Part shown: piece after piece, positions 1-9,096 of the stretch | Position numbering within the stretch: the first letter of the stretch is position 1 | How the letters are laid out: the number at the start of each line of letters is the position of its first letter | IMG/VR virus record: IMGVR_UViG_3300037010_001749 | Coordinates: 1 to 64,000 of that record | Strand: one strand, 5' to 3' | Source: a virus | Length of the DNA: 64,000 bases | Notes under the pieces: model-generated | What the model was told of the DNA's origin: nothing | Database searches by the model: none | What the model saw: the letters and a program-made list of their open reading frames with translations, nothing else | Position numbers and translations under genes: made by a program

Positions 1-396
1 GCCGGGGAAAGGGCCGGGGGGATCGACGCCTACGGCTACTGGGTTGTGAAGCTAGAAGGTAAGAGCTACAAGGCCCACAGACTTGCTTGGGCCTTCATTC
101 ATCGGGCATGGCCGGCCGGAGATTTGGGCCACAAGTTCGGTTCTCGCCAAGACAACCGTGTAGCCTTTTTGCGCCCGGCCTCGCGAAAAGCCAATGCGGA
201 GAACCGCCGGCAACCCCGAGCAGGCAACACGTCCGGTTTCTTGGGGGTGTCTTGGTCGGCCAGCAAGCAGAAGTTCGCCGCACAGCTTGCCTCTGGTGGT
301 ATCAACAAGCACCTAGGGTACTTCGTCGATCCTGCTGAAGGCCACCAGGTGTACCTTGAGACCAAGCGGGTGTCACATGCTGCGTGTACCCTATGA
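1..396 (+). CDS. HNH/AP2-type homing endonuclease, 5'-partial
   Basis: The frame is open from the first base, so the true start is outside the window; the GTG at 46 lies within the conserved part. In order one sees a YKAHRLAW segment, an HNH-like segment (LGHKFG then QDNR), the AP2-like DNA-binding motif NTSGFLGVSW, and a KHLGYF segment near the end. This architecture is known from phage homing endonucleases that spread by cutting unoccupied alleles. The usual Asp before the first His is Gly, and the usual Asn of the NLR motif is Phe, so the nuclease core may be decaying. The stop at 394-396 overlaps the next ATG. Confidence 0.8.
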   Translation, partial: AGERAGGIDAYGYWVVKLEGKSYKAHRLAWAFIHRAWPAGDLGHKFGSRQDNRVAFLRPASRKANAENRRQPRAGNTSGFLGVSWSASKQKFAAQLASGGINKHLGYFVDPAEGHQVYLETKRVSHAACTL

Positions 397-815
397 GCTT
401 CGAAGCAGCCCGCTCTGACATCGTCGCGGCGGCCGAGGCGGCAAGGGCCGCCTGGGTCGGTGCACCATCCCCATTGCTCGTCGAGTACGACAATCTGCGC
501 CTGGTCGATGTCGACCAGCAGATCTCTCCGTACGTCTGCGTCGAGATCCACTTCATCGACGGTGAGCAACTGAGCTTAGGGCTTCCCCGGGTCGTGGCCG
601 ACTATGGCCAGGTCCACATCGTTGTACACACGCCGGCAGGGGCCGGAAGCCTGGTGGCCAAGAGGCTCCTCGACCACTTTCGCACATTCTTCGAACTGAA
701 GACCTTTTCTGCAGTGCGCACCCACGCAACCAAGGGTGCCTCCACCTTCTTGGCCGAAGGCTGGGAGTGCACACCGCTCATCGTGCCCTTCTGGGTACAC
801 CGCCTTGTCAGCTGA
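393..815 (+). CDS. Tail completion/terminator-like protein
   Basis: A 140-residue protein just before the tail tube gene, the usual place for the minor tail (gpU-like) terminator that caps the tail tube and joins it to the head. Size and a mixed alpha/beta pattern fit, but there is no decisive motif, so the function rests on position. ATG at 393 overlaps the upstream stop (ATGA); an in-frame GTG at 384 is an alternative. Confidence 0.5.
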   Translation: MSFEAARSDIVAAAEAARAAWVGAPSPLLVEYDNLRLVDVDQQISPYVCVEIHFIDGEQLSLGLPRVVADYGQVHIVVHTPAGAGSLVAKRLLDHFRTFFELKTFSAVRTHATKGASTFLAEGWECTPLIVPFWVHRLVS

Positions 816-860
816 CGTTCGGCAAGTGATAATCGCCGAGCCCGAACCTGGAGAAACTCC

Positions 861-2081
861 ATGACCATCGCTACTACCAGCCGTGCGCAGCTGCGCCGAA
901 TTCCCGAAACCACCTTCGGCACTACCCCCGTTATCGGCAATGGCTGGAACCTTCGGGTCACCGGCGAGTCGTTCAACTTCGACATCAAGAAGGAGATGTC
1001 GAAGGAGCTGCGTGCTGACCGGCAGATCGGCTATGCTGTGCCTGTGTCGGCTGGTGCTACAGGCGGTTTCAACTTCCATCTGAACTACGGCGAGTACGAC
1101 CCCGAGATCGAGTCGGTGTTGCAGGGCGCCTGGGCGATCTACGGCACCAACGGCGTGGGCACGACCTTCACGGCTGACTTCACCGCCACCACCATCACTG
1201 CCACCGTGGCGCCGACTGGCGCCAACGCGTTTACGACCCTGCAGAAGGGCCAATGGTTCCGACTGCTGGCCCCCAGCCACGCGAACAACGGCCTGATTTT
1301 GCGCGTTTCGCCCACCACGGCTCCGACCAGCACCGTCATCACCCTCGACGCGGCCACGCCTGCGGCCGTGGGCAGCGCTATCGCCCTGTGCGTTGTGCAA
1401 AGCGCCCGGGTGTCGAACGGCACCACGCAGACATCCTTCAGCTATGAGAAGGAGTTCCCGGACGTCGCGCAGCTGCTCGTGTTCCGCGGCATGACCCCGG
1501 GCAAGTTGACGTTGAACTTCGCATCTGCCGCGCTGACCGACGGCTCGTTTGAGTTCATGGGCAAGAACGCGGTGCGCGGCGTTACCACCTTCATGCCTGG
1601 TACAGCCGTGGCTTCCCGCACGTTCGAGATCATGAACGGCGCCAGCGGCGTTGGCCAGCTGTACGAAGCCGGCGTGGCCTTGACCACGACCTTCATCAAG
1701 AGCCTGGCTCTGACCGTTGACAACGTCCAGCGCAGCCAGGAAGCTATCGGCACCCTGGGCTACGTGGGCATCGGTTCCGGCACCGTTCAGGTCAAGGCCA
1801 CGATGGAGGTCTACTTTTCGGACGGCTCTCTGTACGACAAGTTCGTGGCCAACACCTACACCTCGCTGACCGTGGGCTCGGTGGATACAGCCGGCAACGG
1901 CTACGTGGTGAGCATGCCCCGGGTCAACATCATGTCTGGCAAGATCGTGGCCGGCAGTAAGGACACAGACCTGATGGCCAGCTTCGAAGTGATGGCCCTG
2001 GCCGATGACGCGAACGCCACCGTGGCGCTGCGCAAGACCCTCTTCATCGACCGCTTCGGTGTGGCCCTCGCTCCTCTGTAA
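861..2081 (+). CDS. Major tail tube protein
   Basis: A 406-residue virion protein with many short beta-prone Thr/Val/Gly/Ala stretches, typical of siphovirus tail tube subunits that stack in hexameric rings around the tape measure. The N-terminus (TTSRAQLRRIPETTFGTTP) is the pattern of phage tail tube proteins whose opening describes an 'LR.-E.T-G.TP' segment. A GGAGAAA ribosome-binding site lies 5 bases before ATG 861. It is followed by the intrinsic terminator at 2100-2122 and then by the chaperone pair, matching canonical order. At 406 residues it is longer than minimal tube proteins (about 200), so an added surface domain is likely. Confidence 0.8.
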   Translation: MTIATTSRAQLRRIPETTFGTTPVIGNGWNLRVTGESFNFDIKKEMSKELRADRQIGYAVPVSAGATGGFNFHLNYGEYDPEIESVLQGAWAIYGTNGVGTTFTADFTATTITATVAPTGANAFTTLQKGQWFRLLAPSHANNGLILRVSPTTAPTSTVITLDAATPAAVGSAIALCVVQSARVSNGTTQTSFSYEKEFPDVAQLLVFRGMTPGKLTLNFASAALTDGSFEFMGKNAVRGVTTFMPGTAVASRTFEIMNGASGVGQLYEAGVALTTTFIKSLALTVDNVQRSQEAIGTLGYVGIGSGTVQVKATMEVYFSDGSLYDKFVANTYTSLTVGSVDTAGNGYVVSMPRVNIMSGKIVAGSKDTDLMASFEVMALADDANATVALRKTLFIDRFGVALAPL

Positions 2082-2099
2082 GCTGGTAGCGCTGCAGCC

Positions 2100-2122
2100 A
2101 AGGGCCCTTCGGGGCCCTTTTT
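2100..2122 (+). terminator. Intrinsic terminator after tail tube gene
   Basis: AAGGGCCC (2100-2107), loop TTCG, GGGCCCTT (2112-2119), then a T run. The perfect 8-bp GC-rich stem with a UUCG-type loop and U tract is a strong Rho-independent terminator. It would make the tail tube transcript more abundant than the downstream chaperone and tape measure messages. Confidence 0.85.
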
Positions 2123-2178
2123 GTTGCGCGCTTATCTCTGCCTCTGCTAGACTCTGCCGCCTACCCTTGGAGGACCTT

Positions 2179-2604
2179 TTGGACATTTTTGCTGCATTTG
2201 CCACCGACGAGTCTGCTGAAGAAGACGGCGTCGTTCATTTCCTTTCGGCCGGAAAGACAGACCCTGCGGTCGACCCGTGGATTCGTGTGGCGCGCCTGGG
2301 CAACTCGGCCTACACGAAGAAGGTCTCCGCGGTCTACGCCCGGCTGAATGCCGAGAAGGCTGCCGAGGGCCTCAGCGAAGCTGAGGTCGAGATCCGCTCG
2401 AAGAACTCGATGACAGAGGTCTTTTCCGAGACCTTGCTCAAGGACTTCGGCAACCTGTCGTTCCAGAAGCAGCCCATCACGCCGACCCCCGAGTGGAAGA
2501 TGTCGCTCATGCGCGTCAAGGACTTCCGCGAGCGCGTCGTGGAACTGGCCGCCCAGGTCGACCACTACAAGTACAAGGACCAGCAGGCCGCTTCGGGAAA
2601 CTGA
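2179..2604 (+). CDS. Tail assembly chaperone (G-like, unshifted form)
   Basis: A 141-residue protein between tail tube and tape measure. The start is taken as TTG 2179 because GGAGG lies at 2169-2173 with 5-base spacing; there is no ATG. In siphoviruses the two overlapping products of this locus coat the tape measure during tail assembly and are absent from the virion. The last sense codons GGA AAC sit in the slippery heptamer at 2595-2601, directly before the TGA at 2602. Confidence 0.8.
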   Translation: MDIFAAFATDESAEEDGVVHFLSAGKTDPAVDPWIRVARLGNSAYTKKVSAVYARLNAEKAAEGLSEAEVEIRSKNSMTEVFSETLLKDFGNLSFQKQPITPTPEWKMSLMRVKDFRERVVELAAQVDHYKYKDQQAASGN

Positions 2605-2975
2605 AGGCCTGCCTGAAGTGGAAGCTGGAGTGGGGCCCTTCCGCGGCCTACCTTGCCGAATTACACAAGCTGACCGGCAAGGTCCCAAAAGCCCTTCAGG
2701 ACAGGCCAGCCCTTCGAGGTGAATTACAGGTCTACTGGTTGGGCTACCAACGGCTCAGCCGGGCCCGCCAATGGCACGATGGCAACCCGCAGTCCATCAC
2801 AGTATCCGAGTGCTTCGCCTACTGCGCAGCGATGCGCTGGCAGAACCCCGAGTTCTTGTCGGACTTCCTGGACATCGTCCAAGATATGGACGACACGTTC
2901 ATAGAGCACATGGCGGCCAAGTCTGCGGAGCGTGCGGCGGCCAGGTCTACAGGATCTGACGTTGTGACCCAGTAG
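2179..2975 (+). CDS. Tail assembly chaperone -1 frameshift fusion (GT-like)
   Basis: After reading 2179-2601, a -1 slip on GGGAAAC continues in the frame that ends at 2975, giving about 265 residues. The second frame has no good start of its own at the junction, and its 124-residue extension (WGPSAAYLAELHKLTG and onward) is well formed. Lambda G/GT and many siphoviruses make this fusion at a few percent, the T part contacting tail tube subunits. The extension ends 35 bases before the tape measure start. Confidence 0.85.
2595..2601 (+). promoter_or_regulatory. Programmed -1 frameshift slippery site GGGAAAC
   Basis: In the zero frame this reads G GGA AAC followed at once by TGA, the X XXY YYZ arrangement in correct phase. 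The -1 frame reads GGG AAA CTG AAG and stays open for 124 codons. Lambda uses GGGAAAG at the equivalent place. Confidence 0.9.
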
Positions 2976-3010
2976 GCCGGCGACGATAATCTCCTCGAAG
3001 AGGTGAACCA

Positions 3011-6000
3011 ATGTCCGGACCTACCCTTGGCCTGAATATCACTGGCACTGGCCAGGCGAAGATCGAAGCGACGATCAGCGCCATTGATCGCCTGGCAGCG
3101 GCGCTGCGCACGCTGCCGGCCGCGGCCGCGGAAATCGACAAGATCAACAAGGCGCTGAACAAGGCGCCCGCGGGCCCCAGCGGCTTGAAGGGCGGCGCGG
3201 CTGACCTCAAGGAACTTGTCGGCGAGTTCAAGAACCTCGGCGCCCAGCTGAACACGTCGTTCGCCTCGCTTGAGGAGACGATCAAGAAGGGCTGGGCCAA
3301 GGCCCAGAAGGCTAACGCTGAGGGCGAGGCCAGCGTAAAGAGCAGCGGAAAGGCCAAGAAGGCTCTGACCTTCACTTCCGTGGGCACGAACGGCCAGCCC
3401 GTCGAGGTTGACGCTGGCTGGTTCGCCAAGCTGCAGACCGGGGCAGAGAAGTTCCAGGTCACCCAAGCACTCGCCGCTCAGAAGGAAGCCGCTGCCATCG
3501 AAGCGGCAGCGGCCAAGAAGGCTGCTGCTCAGGAGAAGGCTGATGCCGTTCTACGCGCAGCCTTCGACAAGAAGTACGCCAAGGAAGCCGACTGGCTCCA
3601 AAAGCTGAAGAACGAGTCGGCCAAGATGGCCGAAGCGCAGCGGGAGGCCGCTGAACGGGAGGCCGCGGCCGCGGCACTTGCTGCACAGCGGAGGGAGGCC
3701 ACCATACAGGTGGCAGACGCCAGGCTGCGGGCAGCCTACGACAAGGCGAATGAGGCTGAAGCAGCCCGGATCCAGGCCCTCAAGTTGAACTCGGCCAAGA
3801 TGGCCGAAGCGCAGCGGGAGGCCGCTGAACGGGAGGCCGCGGCCGCGGCACTTGCTGCACAGCGAAAGGCAGCGCTTGAGGAAGCCCGGATCCAGGCCCT
3901 CAAGTTGAACTCGGCCAAGATGGCCGAAGCGCAGCGGGAGGCCGCTGAACGGGAGGCCGCGGCCATCTCGGCTGCAGCGGCCAAGCTTGCGGCTGCCCAG
4001 CGCGCTACAGATGCTCGCTACGCCGAGGCGACGCCGGCCCAGAAGGCCCGGACCGTGCTTGGCGCCCGTGCACTACTCGATCAGCCAGGTGCTACCCCGA
4101 GTGAGGCGGCCGGCAAGTTCGGCGGCGCTGCAGCTGCGGCCGCAGAGCAGACCACCTTCGCCAACGCCATGCAGAAGGTGCATGGTGAGATCGAGCACGG
4201 CGTGCCCAAGCTCGAGGGCTACAACCGTGCGCTCAAGGACCTGCACAATGGCCTACGCGGCGTGGCCAGTGGATTCGGGCAGATGGCTCTCACCTGGAGT
4301 GCCATCGGCCCATTGCTGGCCGGCGCGGCCATTGGCCAAAGCTTCGTCCAGAGCATCAAGATCGGCGCTTCAGTGCGCCAGGACTTGGAAGAGCTGCGCG
4401 TCCTCTCTGAGGAGTCCCAAGGCGCCGTGTCGGGACTTGAGAAGCAGCTGATCTCGCTGGGCCAGACTGGCCCCTTCGGTCCACGTGAGGTGGCTGATGC
4501 GATGAAGACCCTGTCGCTGGCCGGCCTGGATGCCCAGCAAGTCGGCCAGGCTCTGAAGCCTGCCCTGGACTTCGCCATCACCGGCGGCGTCACCATCCAG
4601 AAATCATCCGAAAGCCTTGTGGCCATCGGCACGGCCTACGGCTACCAGGCCAGTGAGTTCGGCCTTGTGGCCGATGCTGTGGCCAAAGCCGCAGCGATCT
4701 CCATGTCCAGCGTCAGCGGGATGATGGAGTCGTTCAAAGCTTCGTCGGTTGTCGCCCAGGCGTATGGCGTATCGCTAAAAGACACAGCCACTACGCTGGC
4801 CATGCTGGCCAACATCGGCATTCGAGGTTCTGCGGCCGGTACGGCCATGAGGCAGATGTACGCCGAGATCTCAGGCGCAACTGGGAGCACCCGGAAGGCG
4901 ATGAAAGACCTGGGAGTCTCGGTGGTGGAGGAGGGCGGCAAGATGCGCCCAGTGATCGACATCTTCCTCGATCTTTCGAAGGCTCTCGACAAGTACAAAG
5001 GCAAGGCCCAGATCGCCGCAATCCAAGCCATCTCCAACAACCGCGGCGAGAAGAGCGTTGTTGCCGACCTGGTCGGCATCCGCACACCGGCGAAAGCACA
5101 GATCGACCCCAACGTCGCTGCTGTGGCGCCACGAGGTATCCGCGCCGAGATGGAGGCCATCGAAGCGCAGGCGAAGCGCATGGGCCAGTCGGCTACCTCC
5201 GAACTTGAGCGGATCCGCCAGCTGATCGAGGAGTCCGCAGGCTTCAACGCCATCGCTGCTTCGGAGCTTGCCTCCACACCTGAGAACTTGATGAAGGGGG
5301 TGGTCGCCAGCCTGCAGACGTCGCTGTTCGAAGCCTTCAAAGCGCTCGAGCCGACGCTCATCGTCGCAGCCACGCAGATGCGCGACGTGTTCAATAGCCA
5401 GGGCTTCCGAGACGGCATCACCACTCTTGTGCAGCTGATGGGCGCGTTCACGGCCGCGGTCATCGACAACATCGGGTGGCTGAAGTACCTGGCCATCGGC
5501 TTCGCAGCCTTTAAGGGCCTCCAGATCTTCCAGTTGGCGCTCAGCGCTACAGCAGTTGTCCTGGGCATCGTGAGCAAGGAGCTTGTCGTGACCTCGGGCG
5601 GGATCATGGCCGCCGGTGCAGCCAGTGCTGCGGCCACGCCTGCGCTCACGGGTATGGCGCTGGCCGCCCGAGGCTTGAGCGTGGCCCTGGCTATTGCTGG
5701 CCCCTTGGCCTTGGTTTTGACCGCCGCAGCGTTTGCCTGGCAGCTCTACGGGCAGTACAAGCGGGACGCCAATGCGGACGCCGCGCAAGACCGCCAGGCC
5801 AACACGCTGGAGTCTCTTCGCAAGGAGAAGGAGCGCCTGACCGCAGTGGCTGGCGAGATGTCGAAGGGTACTGAAGCGCGCCTGGCTGAGGTGCGTGCGA
5901 TGGACGCCCAGGCGGCCGCGCAGCGGCGACTGGACTACGACAAGGGTCGTAGTCCCTACATTGACCGTCTGACAGACCTTCGAGGTCTGAAGGACAAGTA

Positions 6001-7954
6001 CGTAAAGGAAGGTCGCACCGGCCAGATTGGTGAAGTTGACCGCCAGATTGCCGGAGCCGAGCAGAACCTGGGCTACTACGACCAGTCGTTCGGCAGAAGC
6101 GAGAAGGCCATCGCCAGCGAGCGCATCCAGGTCCAGGCCCTGTCCAATGGTCTCGACATCCTTCGGCAGGCCCGGCAGAGGTCCGGCCCCACCGAAGGCA
6201 AGAACGGGAACGACCAGGAGGACGCTGTCGCGATCGGCAACTCAAAGCTTGACCTCCTGAAGAAGCAGTACACCCGTGAAGATCAGGAGTCCCAGACGGC
6301 GTACCGCCGTGAGATGGAACTGCTGGACATCCGGTACAAGGGCAAGCTGGTCTCCGAGGCGGAATACTCTACGCGCTCTGAGGAACTATCGAGCGAACTC
6401 TACAAGCGTGATATCACCAACCTTGAGCGTTATGTCACCGAGTCGGCTCGGCTGATTACCTTGCTGCAATCAGACCCGAAGAAGGCGACCAAGTCCAAGG
6501 GTGTGATTGCCGAGATCGAGGCTGAGCGCGCCGAGAAGCTGGCCCAGCTGAACTTCCTACAGTCTAAGAACGTGGCGCAGCAAGACGCCCGGGCCAACAC
6601 GCAAGGCCTGCAGTTGAAGGCGGGTCTGGACAAGCTGCGTGAGACCGTCGCGTTGCAGGAAGAAAAGTACGCGGCCGACCTGCGCACGCTGGGCATGACG
6701 CCCGGGATGATCGCAGCTGAGCAGGCCATGGCTGACGTGCGCTCGAAGGGCGCTGCGGCCATGCGGAAGACTGTCGAGATCTACGTGCAGGCTCAGCAGG
6801 AGCTGAACAAGCTTGAGTCGGCCCCTGTCCCTGACCTCGATACTGATGCCGATGCTTACCTAGCGCGCCAAGCGCGGATTGCCACGCTGCAGAAGCAACT
6901 TGCGGATCTGCGCAAGTCCCTCAACGCCGGCGCGCAGACCGTGGAGACCCAGGCAGGGAAGTCTGGCGCAGCGGCCAAAGGCTCGACTGACTTTGGCAAC
7001 GCCGCCTGGCGCAAGTGGATGGAGGAAGGGCTCAATGCCGTCACCGTCCTCGAAGGGGCGCGCAACGAGTTCATGAATGGCTGGATCAGCCAAGGCCAGA
7101 CCATGTGGGAGGCTTGGCTCAAGACTGGCAAGGTCAGCTGGAAGGCTCTCGGAGACCTTGCGATCAAGACCATTGCCGACATCAGCTACAAGCAAGGCAT
7201 CGGTCAGGTCTTTGCCAAGGCTGGCGAAGGGCTGTTCAACCGAGTTGCCCCATTGGTACAGGGCAATGTCAGCAACGAGACTCGAAAGGACATCGACGTC
7301 CTGAAGCAGAGTTCTGACGAGCTCGGGCAGTCCATGACCAAGCTGGGGGGGAGCTTCTGGCAGCTTCTGCAGGAAGCCGGCCAAGGGTTCGCCACGATGT
7401 TCCAGGAAGCTGGAGGCAGCAGCGGTGGTTTCCTATCCAGCCTCCTTAAGGGCGGAGGTGGTGGTGGGAAAGACAGCTACCAGGAATCCGACGGCTCGGG
7501 CGGCTTTACGACGGTTGACGTGACCAACGCAAGAGGCAACGCGTTCAGCGCTCAAGGGCTGATCCACGCCTTCGCCAAAGGCGGTCTGCCTACAAATAGC
7601 GTTATCGACCAGCCGCACTACTTCCGATTCGGTGGGAGCAAGCTGGGCGTCGCCGGTGAAGCCGGCCCAGAGGCGATCATGCCTTTGACCAGGGGCTCAG
7701 ACGGTACCCTGGGCGTACGCGCGCAGGGAGTCGGAGGCGGCTCGGGGTCAGTGAGTGTCGTGTCGAAGACGACCGTGGTCATCGAGAATCACGGAGGCGG
7801 TCCGGAGCCTGTGGTGCAGCAGCAAAAACAACCCAATGGTGACGAGCTGATTCGTGTGGTGATCGGAGCTGCCGCGAAAGATATCAATCGCGGCGGGGAC
7901 CTGAGGAAGAGCGTGCAAGGCGTGCAAGGCCGTAGCAACCTGCCGAGGTACTGA
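3011..7954 (+). CDS. Tail tape measure protein
   Basis: At 1,647 residues this is the longest gene here. It is the ruler that sets tail length and helps DNA entry. Residues 100-380 are Ala/Glu/Lys-rich coiled coil with tandem copies of an AKMAEAQREAAEREAAA unit. Residues about 450-690 match the TP901-type tape measure core (FGPREVADAMKTLSLAGLD, ISNNRGEKS). Residues about 825-930 hold several hydrophobic segments. The C-terminus is Gly-rich with GEAGPEAIMPL, common at tape measure ends. GAGGTGA precedes ATG 3011. Its TGA overlaps the next ATG by one base. Confidence 0.95.
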   Translation: MSGPTLGLNITGTGQAKIEATISAIDRLAAALRTLPAAAAEIDKINKALNKAPAGPSGLKGGAADLKELVGEFKNLGAQLNTSFASLEETIKKGWAKAQKANAEGEASVKSSGKAKKALTFTSVGTNGQPVEVDAGWFAKLQTGAEKFQVTQALAAQKEAAAIEAAAAKKAAAQEKADAVLRAAFDKKYAKEADWLQKLKNESAKMAEAQREAAEREAAAAALAAQRREATIQVADARLRAAYDKANEAEAARIQALKLNSAKMAEAQREAAEREAAAAALAAQRKAALEEARIQALKLNSAKMAEAQREAAEREAAAISAAAAKLAAAQRATDARYAEATPAQKARTVLGARALLDQPGATPSEAAGKFGGAAAAAAEQTTFANAMQKVHGEIEHGVPKLEGYNRALKDLHNGLRGVASGFGQMALTWSAIGPLLAGAAIGQSFVQSIKIGASVRQDLEELRVLSEESQGAVSGLEKQLISLGQTGPFGPREVADAMKTLSLAGLDAQQVGQALKPALDFAITGGVTIQKSSESLVAIGTAYGYQASEFGLVADAVAKAAAISMSSVSGMMESFKASSVVAQAYGVSLKDTATTLAMLANIGIRGSAAGTAMRQMYAEISGATGSTRKAMKDLGVSVVEEGGKMRPVIDIFLDLSKALDKYKGKAQIAAIQAISNNRGEKSVVADLVGIRTPAKAQIDPNVAAVAPRGIRAEMEAIEAQAKRMGQSATSELERIRQLIEESAGFNAIAASELASTPENLMKGVVASLQTSLFEAFKALEPTLIVAATQMRDVFNSQGFRDGITTLVQLMGAFTAAVIDNIGWLKYLAIGFAAFKGLQIFQLALSATAVVLGIVSKELVVTSGGIMAAGAASAAATPALTGMALAARGLSVALAIAGPLALVLTAAAFAWQLYGQYKRDANADAAQDRQANTLESLRKEKERLTAVAGEMSKGTEARLAEVRAMDAQAAAQRRLDYDKGRSPYIDRLTDLRGLKDKYVKEGRTGQIGEVDRQIAGAEQNLGYYDQSFGRSEKAIASERIQVQALSNGLDILRQARQRSGPTEGKNGNDQEDAVAIGNSKLDLLKKQYTREDQESQTAYRREMELLDIRYKGKLVSEAEYSTRSEELSSELYKRDITNLERYVTESARLITLLQSDPKKATKSKGVIAEIEAERAEKLAQLNFLQSKNVAQQDARANTQGLQLKAGLDKLRETVALQEEKYAADLRTLGMTPGMIAAEQAMADVRSKGAAAMRKTVEIYVQAQQELNKLESAPVPDLDTDADAYLARQARIATLQKQLADLRKSLNAGAQTVETQAGKSGAAAKGSTDFGNAAWRKWMEEGLNAVTVLEGARNEFMNGWISQGQTMWEAWLKTGKVSWKALGDLAIKTIADISYKQGIGQVFAKAGEGLFNRVAPLVQGNVSNETRKDIDVLKQSSDELGQSMTKLGGSFWQLLQEAGQGFATMFQEAGGSSGGFLSSLLKGGGGGGKDSYQESDGSGGFTTVDVTNARGNAFSAQGLIHAFAKGGLPTNSVIDQPHYFRFGGSKLGVAGEAGPEAIMPLTRGSDGTLGVRAQGVGGGSGSVSVVSKTTVVIENHGGGPEPVVQQQKQPNGDELIRVVIGAAAKDINRGGDLRKSVQGVQGRSNLPRY
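3617..3965 (+). repeat. Tandem repeats in tape measure coiled coil
   Basis: Three in-frame copies of a segment encoding AKMAEAQREAAEREAAA begin near 3617, 3791 and 3911. The second and third share 82 identical bases (3763-3844 and 3883-3964), exactly 120 bases apart. The near-identity implies recent duplication, a simple way to change tape measure and hence tail length. Confidence 0.9.
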
Positions 7955-9096
7955 TGAGCCTACCTGAAGTCCAGATGCCTGCGGAGTTCCCAGCATTCCA
8001 GGCTGGGAACCACGTGCACACGCCAGAGGCCCTGCATTTGTCGGTGCCCAGGCAGACCGGCCACGACCGAAAGCGGAAGCTTTTCACTACAGCGCCCCGC
8101 ATGGTCCAGACAGCCTTCGAGCTAACCCAGGAGCAGACAGACACGCTCCACGCTTGGTATGAGAACGCTTTGCAGGCTGGCTCCATGCCATTTGCTGCCA
8201 ACGTGGCCAAGATCGGAGCGGGCACCGAGTGGTGGAAAGCTTACATCGTAGGGGGGTACTCGGCTGACTACCAGGCCGGAGGTCTGTACCTTGTCACCTT
8301 GACCTTGCGTCTTTGCGGTCTACCGTCTGACACAGGCCCGGTACTCACGTCCATGGCTACAGAGCTAACCATCAACCTGGTGGCCAGCACTGGGCCTGAT
8401 AGTGACCAAAGCCTGGCGTCAGAATTGGACTTGGCTTTGGAGACTTCCGTAGACCTGGGACCCCGGCTGTTTACAGAGGCCTTCGTACACCTCTACAACA
8501 CTTTGGCAGGTGGGCCTGCTAACCCTTCGCTCGAGTCTGAGGTCTTCTGCCATTTGCAAACCCTGTCCATCGTGGTTCCAGGAGAACTGTTCGCCTCTGA
8601 GGCAGTTGTGCAGCTGCTCGGGGTTGCCCTAGCTGACACCGGCATAGGATCAGAGGCCTCGATCGGGCTGCTCGGCTCGATAGCCACAGGCTCAAATTAC
8701 GTGGCAACGCCTGCTGCACTTTCGGTGTACGCCTACATGGGTTACTCGCCAGGGGGGCAGGCCGCCGCGAGCGTTCGGTATGGCAACGACGGGCAGATAC
8801 TCAAGCGGCAGAACACGTCTGGATCAGTCCTGCATGACAACTGGTGGAGCCCGACCCAGCCGGCAGTGGGCTCTGGCCACTGGGTCAGAATGACGCTCCT
8901 GACGGGCACTTTCAGCTCAGGGTCTGACGCTGCCGGGGTGTGGCTAGATCTCAGCACCAGCAGGCTCTGGCAGAAAACCTTGTCCAGTACAGGTACGGCC
9001 GGGCTGACAGCCACTGCCGAAGTGGCTATGGACCCTGATGGCACGCACGTGGTGAGCACCATGGCGGTAACACTTGACGTGGAGTACGCAACCTAA
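7954..9096 (+). CDS. Distal-tail-like minor tail protein
   Basis: 380 residues directly after the tape measure, where siphoviruses place the distal tail hub protein. The first 120 residues have the pattern F-x-L-x3-Q-x3-L-x2-WY followed by GG-Y-V beta strands, resembling the N-terminal domain of the large tail protein at 14965. The remaining 260 residues are beta-rich with no recognised motif. The one-base TAATG overlap with the next gene shows tight coupling. Confidence 0.5.
   Translation: MSLPEVQMPAEFPAFQAGNHVHTPEALHLSVPRQTGHDRKRKLFTTAPRMVQTAFELTQEQTDTLHAWYENALQAGSMPFAANVAKIGAGTEWWKAYIVGGYSADYQAGGLYLVTLTLRLCGLPSDTGPVLTSMATELTINLVASTGPDSDQSLASELDLALETSVDLGPRLFTEAFVHLYNTLAGGPANPSLESEVFCHLQTLSIVVPGELFASEAVVQLLGVALADTGIGSEASIGLLGSIATGSNYVATPAALSVYAYMGYSPGGQAAASVRYGNDGQILKRQNTSGSVLHDNWWSPTQPAVGSGHWVRMTLLTGTFSSGSDAAGVWLDLSTSRLWQKTLSSTGTAGLTATAEVAMDPDGTHVVSTMAVTLDVEYAT

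Noticed and set aside
576-2204. 542-residue - strand frame antisense to the tail tube gene
   Set aside because: It is a high-GC shadow: its composition is repetitive His/Arg/Gly/Ala, it has no motif and no ribosome-binding site, and the + strand gene is clearly real.
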